Below are positions 33,039 to 42,863 of a DNA stretch of 64,000 nt, piece after piece. How positions within the stretch are numbered: the first letter of the stretch is position 1; each line of letters starts with the position of its first letter. The translations under genes were made by a program, and so were the position numbers. The stretch spans positions 1 through 64,000 of the forward strand of contig MBPM02000101.1 of the NCBI GenBank assembly GCA_001695595.3, written 5' to 3'. Under the pieces are notes generated by a model, which worked only from the letters and a program-made list of their open reading frames with translations, did not search any database and was not told where the DNA came from. The stretch is from Plasmopara viticola. Lineage: Eukaryota > Oomycota > Peronosporomycetes > Peronosporales > Peronosporaceae.

Positions 33039-33602
33039 TTACTGCTTCTGCCCACCATTCAGTAGGGACCCCTTGTAATGCACCATGCTTCGCGCCTTTT
33101 CCATTATTGTGCGGTTCATTCGCTCAGCGACACCGTTCTGTTGCGGGCTGTATGGCACTGTGCGTTGATGCATAACTCCATTCCTGGCACAGATTCCGGC
33201 AACTTTCTTGTTCACGAACTTCGTCCCGTTGTCCGATCGCAGACACTTCAAGCGTTGTCCCCATTGGTTTTCGTAGAACGCTTTGAACTCGATCAGCTTA
33301 CTTGCCACCTCACTCTTGTTCTTCATGAAGTACGCTACCACAAACCACGAGAAATCATCCACAAAATTAAGCACATATCGCGCGCCACCCTTCGAGACCG
33401 TTTTCATTGGTCCCATCACGTCCGTGTGCACGAGCTCCAGGCTACGTGATGTCTTAGTAAGCGACCGTGACGGGAATAAATCAACCGTCTGCTTACCCTT
33501 CAGGCATCCCCCACACAGCTTTTCAATGCCCTGCCTTACCGCCGGCACACCACTTGTCGCAAGCTGTGTCTTCAACATGCCGCTCTTCCCGGGATGTCCC
33601 AA
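33039..33602 (-). pseudogene. Copia-1 integrase core
   Basis: Contains MGHPGKSGM (zinc-binding HHCC region with LCGGCLKGKQ), HTDVMGPM and FVDDFSWFVV (first and second catalytic Asp regions), SDNGTKFVN, and QQNGVAERMNRTIMEKAR with the catalytic Glu. The upstream Trp codon of WELWHARLG has become TGA (33621-33623). Confidence 0.85.
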
Positions 33603-33722
33603 ACGAGCATGCCAAAGCTCTCATTCAGTATCAACCCCTGCGTACTCCACTAACCGAGCCTCTTCTTGCTCGCAGTCCAGGATGTACGCCTTGCCGACTT
33701 TTTTGCCCTTAGCAATCGCTCG

Positions 33723-34808
33723 TTACGTACTCCAAATGATACAGGAGAAGCTCTCAAACTCCACCTTCATACCACGCTCAGCTAGCTTGCCAACCGACAA
33801 AAGGCGTCTGTCGAGTCCTGGAATGTGTAGGACTTCGACTATCTTGATACGCAATCCGTCTAATCCAGTAAGCCTGACCGTGCCCTTCCCAGTCACCCGC
33901 AGCTTCTTGCCGTTCGCAATGGTGACCTCTGGACCAGCGTCCAATGCCTCGTAATCAAAGAGATCACTCCGATGAGGTGTCATGTGCGAGGTAGCCCCGC
34001 TGTCGATAAGCCAGTCGTCACTGTGTTGCTCACCAGCGGCGAAAACAGCATCATCAACCTCGAAGCCGTTCTTCTTCTGACAATCCCGCTTCAAATGTCC
34101 GACTTGGCCACACTTAAAACACTTGCCCGTGAATCCACCTCCGTTCTTCCGCGGACCGTTCCCTTTACGGCCATTGCCTTGGCCTCCCTTGAAACGTCCT
34201 GCATTCACCTTGAACGCGTGCTCCGTAGACTCTTTCTTCTTAAGTCGCTCGTACTCCTTCAGAAGCTTTTCTTTTACCTCGATCAAAGACACGTCCTTGG
34301 AGTTTTCCACAATCGACGAGAGAATTTCGTATTCCTCTGGGAGACTGCTCAGAAGAATCACTAGTTGACGAGCATCGTCAAGTGGTTCTCCCAACGTCTG
34401 CATCCCCACGATCAGCTCATCGAAGCTGTCTAGGTGCTTCGATATCCCCACCCCATCAGTCATCTTGAATTCGTGGAGGCGACGGGTCATCGACACACGA
34501 TTGTGCATCGTCGAGCGGTTGTAGAAGTCGCGCAGCGTATTCCACGCCATGATTGCCGTTGTGGCCGTCCGAATCTTCGTATGATTATCAATTGCCACTC
34601 CCTGGGCGATAAGACCAAGTGCCTTCATGTCGTTGAGCACCCACGTCTCGGTCATCTCCGCCTCAGGCTTGACCACTTGCACGTGCGCTAGCAGACCCTT
34701 CCTAGCCAGCGTCATGCGCATGGCAAACTCCCAGTGGAAGTAGTTTCCACTACCCAGGAGGACTTCACTTCTTGTCGTCGGCATTAGGATGGAGGGGAGG
34801 TTTGGCAA
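33723..34808 (-). pseudogene. Copia-1 gag, CCHC knuckle and aspartic protease
   Basis: The 361-residue piece starts at the element's probable initiation region (two nearby Met; MPTTRSEVLLGSGNYFHWEF is the conserved start). It has a gag domain and a CFKCGQVGHLKRDC knuckle at about residues 230-245, then WLIDSGATSHMTPHRSD, the DSGA box of the protease. It stops at TAA within IIWST*, where the copia polyprotein should continue. Confidence 0.85.
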
Positions 34809-34830
34809 GAGTCTTGTGCGGCCGTTAACC

Positions 34831-35091
34831 TGTTGAGTTGTTGTGCGCAGGAGAAGGCAAAGGCAAAAAGTAAAGTGAATATGTTTAGGTCCTTAGTTCG
34901 CTACCCTGTGCTACCTCTAAGCCTATCCTTCTAGATCCTTCTAGAAGGTTCGTCGTGACGTCATCTAATGACGTCATCATCATACCAGTACCCAACCGGT
35001 ATTTGCCGAAATCCGTCTGAGCCTATCCTTCTAGATCCTTCTGGAAGGTTCGTCGTGACGTCACATCAACAGCGGCGTCATATTAATAACA
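34831..35091 (-). repeat. Copia-1 5' LTR (261 bp)
   Basis: Near-identical to 30431-30685 apart from a short GGCAAA duplication; same TG...CA ends and tandem modules. Confidence 0.9.
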
Positions 35092-35734
35092 GATTCGATA
35101 CCGACTTGGAGCAGAGGTTTTAACTCACTGCACCAAAAAACCCGTCAAGAAAACAACGGAATTTCAGTGCTTACTCTGGATGATTCTTCGGCTTCTTATG
35201 TGACTAAAAGTTTGTATGCCTGTCGTCCTCGATTTGCAGTATTAACCTACTTATATACTTCTAGATACTACAACTGTAGCGAGGCAATTTGCTGGATAAA
35301 AGTGTAATGAAATTTGTTCAACAATAGCCACACACACACGTAGTCAAAACCTCTCTAAGTTTTTTCATAAATCTCAATATTTTTTTTTCGATTCTCTTAA
35401 GACCGCCGTGATATTAGTCTAATGGCAACGGTGTTACAAACTCCTACACGTACAGTCTGAAAGAAGCACAAGCATAACATGGCTGCTAATACAAGAAAAG
35501 CTCATTCCGTAAAGACTGACCTTATGAGCACGCGGCAGCCCCCGCTAACTCTTGGCTTTGTACTCCATGCCAAAGGAAATATGGTCCATGCATTTATACA
35601 CTCGGCAGATCCGTACGGCCTCTGTTTTCACCGATCTTAATCAACAATTATACTACTACTATTGTAGTACAAGCTGCAATATCCTATTTCATATTTTATT
35701 TATTATACTTCATTGTAATATTCTTATCTTTTTC
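35092..35734 (-). other. spacer with protease deletion scar
   Basis: The part nearest the ligase, read on the minus strand, matches the sequence between ligase and protease in copy A up to AAGATCGGTGAAAA. About 10 bp of the protease (CAGAGGCCGT) remain and are joined directly to its last codons (ACGGATCTGCCGAGTG) near 35613-35626. The protease downstream region follows, to about 35400. Bases 35097-35327 are sequence beyond the copia element, possibly the LINE tail. Confidence 0.8.
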
Positions 35735-38700
35735 TCAAGACAGATCGAAGCCTGCATTCGACTTAATAGCGTACAGTAGCTTTCGGCGCATGACCTCTTT
35801 ATTTGAGTACGCTGGCAATTTCAGCAAGTTCATACATGTGGCACTAGATGGCAACCGCTCGTCGTCCTCAACACGCACTTGATAAATGCAAATGCGCGGA
35901 TCTAGTTTCGAGAATCCCAGCAATGGCTGACGTGAGCAACTATCTATAAACTTAAGTAGCGCCGCGCGGTCTTGTCCTTTGAAAACCTCCCGAACGATTT
36001 TCCAAAGCCACACGATAATCTGTTGAGATGGGTGGTAGCCGCCACCGTAAACTGTGTTACGCTCCCAGTCGTCGATATCAATATTTGTGGCAGTGCCGCC
36101 AATCAGCATCTGCAACTCAGCAGGGGCAAACATTCGAATCCAAGCGCCCGGTATCAAATCACGAAAGCCTTTTAAAAAGGCCGCACTCTCGTAAGATGAT
36201 TGCACATTTAGTTTGTAATTGGCCATCAAATGGGTATACCGAGTTCGAGTTGCATTCGTGAAGGGAATATTGGCTCCATCAGGAACGAGATTCCGTGTCG
36301 CCACTTCACCGAACTCCATTTCGTTTACACTGAATGTAAGGGCAAGATCTTCCACGTTGCCATCGTAGAGCTTAAGGCGCATGAGAGATGCGTACAGCTC
36401 CGGGTCTAATGAGTGCAAATCGTCTATATAATTGAACTTGCCGAGAAGTTTGTTCAAAAAAATGCCGCAAACTGTGACTCCACTAAAATATTTTCGTAGA
36501 CAGCCTTAGCAAGAACACGACCGAGAAAGCGATAGCGGTCGAGTGACTCTTTACGCGTATCTAGAACATATCGTGCGCCAGGATTCGGGTACAAAAGGTG
36601 CTCCTCGGTTTCCAGAAAGAAACCATACTCTGGCGAGAAAACACTCTTCGTAAGACAATCCATGTACTCTTTAAACACACCACCGCCGTCAATCCCCGCC
36701 TCTTCCGAGCCATGCTCATTGATAAAGGTGATTTTAATTCGCATCTTGAGAGATGCAGGGGACATCGTGTCGCACACTTTCTGAAAAAAATCAAAGCTGT
36801 CGTGACAATTTCATCACGCTTCACCCACACTTGCAAAGCTTGCGAGAACTCGTCACGAACGTTACCTAGCTTTGCCTTTCCGTCTTCTAGTAGTTTTTGA
36901 AAAAGCTGGACACGATCTCTAAAAGATAAGACTTGAGGGGTCGTAACGAGAATAAGAGCTGAGCATAAGGGGATGACGCCTTCCCATTCATCAGCATAAA
37001 TATTGCGTGTGCATCGCGATTACCGTCTTCTTTCACCAACTCAAGATCCACAATCTCCTTAATTAAAGGCATTGAAGGCCACAGCCACGCACCATCAGGC
37101 ATATAGCAGCGTCGGCAGTCTCGGTCGTACAATTGATTAAACAGCTTTATTGAGGACACAACTGCCGCAAATAAAACCAGTTCCTTTTCGTCCATGCTAT
37201 CAGCTGAAAGCGTGTTGCTAGGGCTAATTGTCCAGCACGTGTCGTAGATAAACTGCTTCAAAAACGTTACAACGTTTGAACTTCTACTAAATTCAAAGGC
37301 CAAGACCCGTCGTAAAATGCTTTATCATCTAGACCCAGAAGCATGTGACTATAGACGACATTGAAAACTATCAGCACTTGCATCTGCAACGTCGATAGTA
37401 CTGTCTGCTCGTTGGTGAGCAAACCTGTAGAATGTTGTGGTGCTATGTTCTTAACTCTGGTTTTAATCCACTGCCACACACTGCAAACTAAACTTGCGTT
37501 GTTGGTGGTGTCGTTACAGGTGCCAGCATGTTGCTCAACGGTCATTGCACTTAAAAGAGCCAACAAAGCGGCAGGTGGATTTGCAAATTTAGCTGCCACG
37601 CTCAGTACGTAGGGTCTTCCAATTGACAACAACACGGTGCTCAAGAAGTGACAGAACCGTGGAACAGCATCCTCATCAGCAACATCTTGCTTATCACCAA
37701 GATGCACCAATATGTCAAGGCATCGTGCACTAAACTTAGACTGGCAAATTAGCTGCCACTGAAGACTCACGCTCGCCTCGGCTTCACCCAAAGCCACAGT
37801 ATCACATCGAACTTCCTCGTCCGATGTTAAAACTCCAGTCGTAAGATACGTCGGGGGAGCGATCGGAACTTCTGCTTCATCCATGTTGTAATCTTCTTCA
37901 AGTGCCATAGGACCTTGCTCGAGTTGCTTTACATCGAACGCCCATTGCACTAACGAGGAAGTCACCAAGACCGACATGATACACGGGACGACTTGAACAG
38001 AAGCACAATCATATGAGCAAATGGACGTTAGCTCAACAACATTGCCAACTACAATCGCGCGTTGCTGCCACAACATCGCTTTTATTGCATAACGATCACA
38101 AAATTGTTGTAAAATAGACGCCCAGAACAGCCCCGCTGTCATTGTTGTGTCAATTACGGTCGTGACCACAAAGCTTGTAAGTATAGAGCTTACTGCACAA
38201 GGAGAAAGCAGAATACTCTCTCCAAATGTCTGATACACGGCAAATTGTCGCCTCTGCTGGTCTTGAATTGACCATCGTAGTGTTTGAGCAGCAATGTTCA
38301 CAACGACTTGAGCCAACCGATCGTTCTCCAAACGTGATACACTCTCCCTCGCTTGCTCGTCAATGCACTTGCGCAGTGCATCAAATATCCCATACCTTGT
38401 GGTAATAGCTAGGTGATACAATACACTCGAGAGTGCTTTTTGTCCTGTAGGCGTCGGGTAATTCGAGATATTTGTCACTGTTTCCAGCAGCAACAAGTAC
38501 GGATGTGAGACGATCGATGGGATCATCACTGACGTTTTCAACTCCTTTCGCACTAACGTCTGCAGTACAATTTTACACATCCTTGTAACTTGATACACCC
38601 AACACGCATCTTTGTCCACTCCAAACAAATTTGCTGCTTTCTCACCCTTTAACCAACTCACGAGTACTTTAAACACCAAATAATCCTGTGCGTTGCGTAT

Positions 38701-38922
38701 CCTGTCAGCCGACACCTGATCCTTCATAGTTTTATGTCTAGCAAAGAGAAACTGTCGCAGGTAACACTGAAGCTGCACCGTAGGCAACGCTTTATTCTGA
38801 ATATCGTCGGATAACACGGTCTGCGCAAGCTGTAGCTCCAACAAGCTGAGTACTTGAGATCTAGCTTGCTCTGCGGTTTGTAAACGGCGGTACTGGGCTT
38901 GAATTCGAAACAGTATCTCCAT
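35735..38922 (-). pseudogene. HECT ligase copy B, N-terminally replaced and frameshifted
   Basis: Near-identical to ligase copy A from RIQAQYRRL to the last residue, including the active-site SSATCMNLLKLP segment and the C-terminal GFDLS. The first ~69 residues are missing: the frame opens MEILFRIQ from sequence that lies downstream of the CRN genes. Four short deletions break the frame: 1 nt near 37290, 4 nt near 36960, 1 nt near 36811 and 1 nt near 36465. The longest intact piece is 551 residues (38922-37267) and lacks the HECT domain. The protease that follows copies A and C is absent here. It is transcribed away from the CRN at 39512-40216, which lies upstream of it on the same strand. 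Confidence 0.9.
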
Positions 38923-39511
38923 TCTTTTCCACTCTACATCCGCTATCCTTGTTCAAGAACGGGAGATGTTGTTTTAAGTCCTTAAAAGACGTTGCTGCTT
39001 GCTGCGATGCAATCATCACACTAGCACACATGCAAAAATCTTTGCACCACTCATTTCGTCGGATTAAGACTTCACCTTAGCGATTGTCCATGATAGCATA
39101 GAAGTGCGTTTATAAAATATTTCCATGCCTTGTTCTGAGCAGCGTGCCAGATTGGCGATGTACCGAAACCTTGTTCTCCGCATCGCTCCCTTTGTCACTA
39201 CATAACGCATACTTCCTTGCTCCCACATAAACGTCGATCAAGCTTTTGATGCCGGATCAGAATTTGACAATTTGCGCTGTGCTGTTGAAGCCTCTGCTGG
39301 CAAAGCATGTCTGCTGACTCATTGTGGTCCAGGCATTATGATAAATGTGAGGATTAAGAACAGGCGAAGTGGCGATAGGAAAGCTTGATATCCATTGAAA
39401 TAATTACGTCATTCACTACGAAGACTGAAATGATGCACTCATCAACCGTCTCTAGCGATTTGTGATTGCTTTCCTGCATTGCGACACTAACCCTGGTAGA
39501 TTCTCTAAAAT
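38923..39511 (-). other. CRN downstream flank
   Basis: Non-coding on both strands. The same sequence, inverted, follows the CRN genes at 41442-41985 and 43668-44150, so it is part of the amplified cassette. Confidence 0.8.
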
Positions 39512-40216
39512 CTAGTCCAAAAAGGTGCCATGCGCGCTACTCAAGCCCAACGTACATACAACCGGCGGCACTCCATCCTTCAAACATTTTTCTTTGTCAC
39601 CGACACTTTCTCCATAAGGAAAAATAATAGCAACGAAGACCAAGCTGTTGTGATGGAGGATGTTGAAAAAGACTGAGAGCCACCGCGCAATTGCTGTTCT
39701 GGACAAGTCAGGCAAACATGCGTTGAGGTCAGTTTGTTGCAACAACTCTGAAACGATATACATACCTTCCCCAACATCAACACCTTTCTTACCGCGAATT
39801 TCCGTTTCATCGGTAAGCAGAGAAAAATTTTCATCCGCTACCGCAACGCTGACATGATCTCTCCCACGTGTATCAACGAGCAAGTGAAGCACATTCTCTT
39901 TGGGAACTTCAGTAAAGTGCGTCTTTATCAGCGACGTTGGCTTCAACAGTAGCTCTTTCTTCAAATGTTTTTTTTCTATGTCCTCTGGTATCGTCGCGTT
40001 CTGAAGCCGAACCAAATCGCTGTCATCGTCCTTCATCCATTTGCCTTTCTTGTTGCCGTTCTTCTTGGCAAGATAAAGAACGAGCTTGTCCGACGGAAAA
40101 TCATAGTGCGCTTCCTTCGCGATCAACTTCTTTAAGATTGCAATTGACTGCTGGTTGCCTATCTCAACGGCAATTACACGTTCTTCGCCGACAATTGCGC
40201 AGAACAGCACCACCAT
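39512..40216 (-). CDS. Crinkler (CRN) effector-type protein, C-terminally truncated
   Basis: The 234-residue product begins MVVLFCAIVGEERVIAVEIG, typical of the ubiquitin-like CRN N-terminal domain. LVLYLAK, the variant of the LFLAK motif, is at 45-51 and HLLVDT, corresponding to the HVLV motif, at 111-116. The linker between is acidic/basic (KDDDSDLVRL). CRN proteins are translocated into host plant cells and mostly act in the nucleus. The short C-terminal part has a hydrophobic segment at about 180-200 and two conserved cysteines. A stop truncates it about 20-30 residues before the end of its two paralogues, and it carries private substitutions (ILHHNS, FPYGE). It may be a pseudogene in the making. 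No classical signal peptide is evident, which is common for CRNs. Confidence 0.8.
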   Translation of the reverse strand: MVVLFCAIVGEERVIAVEIGNQQSIAILKKLIAKEAHYDFPSDKLVLYLAKKNGNKKGKWMKDDDSDLVRLQNATIPEDIEKKHLKKELLLKPTSLIKTHFTEVPKENVLHLLVDTRGRDHVSVAVADENFSLLTDETEIRGKKGVDVGEGMYIVSELLQQTDLNACLPDLSRTAIARWLSVFFNILHHNSLVFVAIIFPYGESVGDKEKCLKDGVPPVVCTLGLSSAHGTFLD

Positions 40217-40658
40217 GTTTCTTCACGGAAAGTTCGAAAATGCTTCTTTTCCAGCAAGCTTAACGAACTTGGTACCCTCCGAAAAGCGATGATGACATCT
40301 AGATAGAAGCGATACTTTGTACTAAATTTGATATTCGATTAATATAATATTATTTCGCGACAGAGAATGTAATAGGCACACGCTGAAAATGTTCAATAGC
40401 CACACACACACATGTAGTCAAAACCTCTCTTAGTTTTTTCATAAATCCCAATTTTTTTTTTCGATTCCCTTCTGGCTATTGAACATTTTCAGCGTCTTCC
40501 TATTACATTATCTGTCGCGGAATAATACTATAGTAATCGTAAATCAAATTTAGTACAAAATATCGCTTCTATCTCAATGTCATCATCGCTTTTGGAAGGG
40601 TACCAAACTTGTTAAGCTTGCTGGAGAAGAAGCATTTTCGAACTTTCTGTAAAGAAAC
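40217..40658. promoter_or_regulatory. shared region between two head-to-head CRN genes, with inversion junction
   Basis: 442 bp between two divergent start codons. Its outer arms (about 40217-40405 and 40473-40658) are inverted copies of the CRN upstream region. The middle ~65 bp is the cassette spacer attached only to the left-hand gene, ending in a T-run and CGATTCCCTT. It joins the right arm at about 40468-40473. Both promoters must lie in the arms. Confidence 0.75.
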
Positions 40659-41441
40659 ATGGTGAAGCTGTTTTGTGCAATTGTAGGCGAGGAAAGCGTC
40701 ATTACTATCGACATTGACCCGCAGGAAGCGATTGGAGACTTAAAGGAACAAATCAAGACGAAAGCGCAGTACGAATTTCCGTCCCACAAGCTTGTTCTTT
40801 ATCTCGCGAAGAAGGGCGGCAACAAAAACAAAAAAGGCAAGTGGATGAAGGACGATGACAGCGATTTGGTTCGGCTTCAGAACGCGACGATACCAGAGGA
40901 CATAGAAAAAAAGCATTTGAAGAAAGGACTACTGTTAAAGCCAACGTGGTCTATAAAGAATTACTTCGATGTGAGCGATAAAAACTTCCCCACGGAGAAA
41001 GTGATTCACGTGCTCGTTGATACACGTGGGAGAGATAATGTCAGCGTTGCGGTCGCGAATGAAAACTTTTCTCTGCTTACCGATGAAACGGAAATTTGCG
41101 GCAAGAAAGGTGTTGATGTTTGCGAAGGTATGTATTTCGTTTCAGAGTTGTTGCAACAAACTAACCTCAACGCATGTTTGCCTGACTTGGCCAGAACAGC
41201 AGTTGCGCGGTTGCTCTCAGTCTTTTTCAACATCCTCTATCTCATCAGCTTGGTCTTCATTGCTATTGTTTTTTCGTATGGAGAAGGTGTCGGTGACAAA
41301 GAAAAATGTTTGAAGGATGGAGTGCCGCCAGTTGTATGTACGTTGGGCTTGATTAGCGCGTATGGCCCCTTTTTAGACCAAATTGTAGAGAAAGTGCCAG
41401 GGTTTGTGTCGCAATGCAGGAAAGCATTTACAAATCGCTAG
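40659..41441 (+). CDS. Crinkler (CRN) effector-type protein
   Basis: The 260-residue product starts MVKLFCAIVGEESVITIDID. LVLYLAK is at 45-51 and HVLVDT at 117-122, spaced as in CRN N-terminal translocation domains. The lysine-rich stretch after LYLAK (KKGGNKNKKGK) could serve nuclear import. The C-terminal part (about 125-260) is short for a CRN and contains a strongly hydrophobic segment at about 185-206 (LLSVFFNILYLISLVFIAIVF) followed by DKEKCLKDG and SQCRKAF. I know no named CRN C-terminal domain like this. It differs from its neighbour at 42864 mostly in the N-terminal half; the C-terminal halves are nearly identical. The gene is intact and is transcribed toward the collapsed cassette on its right. 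Confidence 0.85.
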   Translation: MVKLFCAIVGEESVITIDIDPQEAIGDLKEQIKTKAQYEFPSHKLVLYLAKKGGNKNKKGKWMKDDDSDLVRLQNATIPEDIEKKHLKKGLLLKPTWSIKNYFDVSDKNFPTEKVIHVLVDTRGRDNVSVAVANENFSLLTDETEICGKKGVDVCEGMYFVSELLQQTNLNACLPDLARTAVARLLSVFFNILYLISLVFIAIVFSYGEGVGDKEKCLKDGVPPVVCTLGLISAYGPFLDQIVEKVPGFVSQCRKAFTNR

Positions 41442-41985
41442 AGACGGTTGTTGAGTGCATCATTGCAGTCTTCGTAGTGAATGACGTAATTATTTTAATG
41501 GATATCAAGCTTTCCTATCGCCACTTCACCTGTTCTTTATCCTCACAATTATCATAATGCTTGGACCACAATGAGTCAGCAGACATGCTTTGCCAGCAGA
41601 GGCTTCAACGGCACAGCGCAAATTGCCAAATTCTGATCCGGCATCAAAAGCTTGATCAACGTTTATGTGGGAGAAACGAGTATGCGCTATGTAGTGACAA
41701 AGGGAGCGATGCGGAGAACAAGGTTTCGGTACATCGCTAATCTGGCACGCTGCTGAGAACGTGATATGGAAATTATTTTAAAAGCACTTCTATGCTAAAA
41801 TGGACAATCGCATAGGTGAAGTCTTAATCCGACGAAATGAGTGGTGCGAAGATTTTTGCATGTGTGCTAGTGTGATGATTGCACCGCAGCCAGCAGTAAC
41901 GTTTCAAAGGACTTGAAACAACATCTCCCGTTCTTGAACAAGGATAGCGGATGTAGAGTGGAATAGAATAGAGATACTATTTTGA
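41442..41985 (+). other. CRN downstream flank ending at cassette breakpoint
   Basis: Matches 43668-44163 to within a few bases of the point where ligase copy C begins (GAGATACTATTTTGAA near 41970-41985), then diverges. Confidence 0.8.
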
Positions 41986-42218
41986 AAATAATTAATTACC
42001 CCACCCTAACCCCTTCCGTTTCTGAAGAACAATATTTGAGAGCTTCGTTTTATATGGAAGAACAATATTTGAGAGCTAAGGACGTAAGCTCCAGGCATCA
42101 AATCCGCCACAATTCCCTTAACTTTGATTTCAAATTCCTTTGTACAGTAGCCGGTCTGGTCATAGCAATGACAGTCGGTCAAGTCATTTCAACGGCCAAC
42201 AAAATGATTCTTTGTTGA
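41982..42218 (+). pseudogene. unassigned small membrane-segment frame in the collapsed cassette
   Basis: The 78-residue frame has two direct copies of EEQYLRA and a hydrophobic segment near its end (FLCTVAGLVIAMTVGQVI). It sits where the ligase and the protease N-terminus would be in an intact cassette. It could be a diverged type II anchor exon of the protease, or unrelated filler; no family recognised. Likely not functional, since the next recognisable sequence is the protease 3' end. Confidence 0.25.
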
Positions 42219-42309
42219 CCAAAATGCGCAGCATCTATAATGGCAATCCCAGCGCTAAAAGATGAACCTACACAAGGCTGCGCCCGTGCTAAAGGATGCG
42301 CTTGCGCCT

Positions 42310-42410
42310 GTGTTGAAAAGTCGACGCGTAAGCGAATCAGTATGAACTTGTTGGGCCATTCCGGTTCGCTCACATCGTTGACATGACGGATCTGCCGAGT
42401 GCGTAAATAA
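42310..42410 (+). pseudogene. 3'-terminal remnant of the cysteine protease
   Basis: GTTGAAAAGTCGACGCGTAAGC near 42313 and the following ~90 bp match the last ~30 codons of the protease, including the frame for DLPSA then stop (42405), with small deletions. The usual protease downstream flank and spacer follow to about 42660. With the CRN flank at 41442-41985 this marks a cassette whose ligase and protease were deleted. Confidence 0.8.
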
Positions 42411-42863
42411 ATACATGGACCGTATTTCCTTTGCCATGAATTACAAAGCCATAAGTTAGCGTTGGCTGCCGCGTGCTCATAAGGTCAGCCTTTACGGGAT
42501 GAGCTTTTCTTGTATTAGCAGCCATGTTAAAAAACAGTGTTAGTCATGTTTTGTGCTTCTTTCAGACTGTACGCGTAGCCTTTAAAAACACCGTTGCCAT
42601 TTGACTCAGTCTTAAGAGAATCGAAAAAAAATATTGGGATTCATAAAAAACTTGGAAAGGTCTTGACTACGTGTGTGTGGCTATCGAACATTTTCAGCGT
42701 CAGCCCATTACAATCTCTGTCGCGGAATAATATTATATTAATCGAATATCAAATTTAGTACAAAGTATCGCTTCTATCTAGATGTCATCATCGCTTTTCG
42801 GAGGGTACCAAGTTCGTTAAGCTTGCTGGAAAAGAAGCATTTTCGAACTTTCCGTGAAGAAAC
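42411..42863 (+). other. intact cassette spacer and CRN upstream region
   Basis: Runs from the protease downstream flank through GTCTTAAGAGAATCG (about 42612) to the CRN start without interruption. It is the only place in the window where the protease 3' end, spacer and next CRN are continuous, showing that cassettes were arranged in tandem. Confidence 0.75.

Larger units (their letters stand above)
30431..35091 (-). mobile_element. Ty1/copia LTR retrotransposon, Copia-1, inactive
   Basis: A complete structure with two LTRs, TG...CA ends and a 5-bp target duplication GATTC (30426-30430 and 35092-35096). Gene order on the minus strand is gag, CCHC knuckle, protease, integrase, reverse transcriptase and RNase H, i.e. 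copia type. A purine-rich tract GAGTGGGAG precedes the 3' LTR, and GGTTAACGGCCGC next to the 5' LTR is the likely primer-binding site. The polyprotein frame is broken by stops at about 33723 and 33621-33623, a 1-nt deletion near 33065 and a 4-nt deletion near 31575. Confidence 0.92.

Noticed and set aside
33283..33954. 223-residue plus-strand frame opposite Copia-1 integrase/gag
   Set aside because: Antisense shadow of the polyprotein; the Copia-2 counterpart is interrupted.
27210..34830. Idea that reverse transcriptases near CRN/ligase genes form a defence or retron-like system
   Set aside because: The RT domains belong to ordinary LINE and copia elements with LTRs, target duplications and inactivating lesions.
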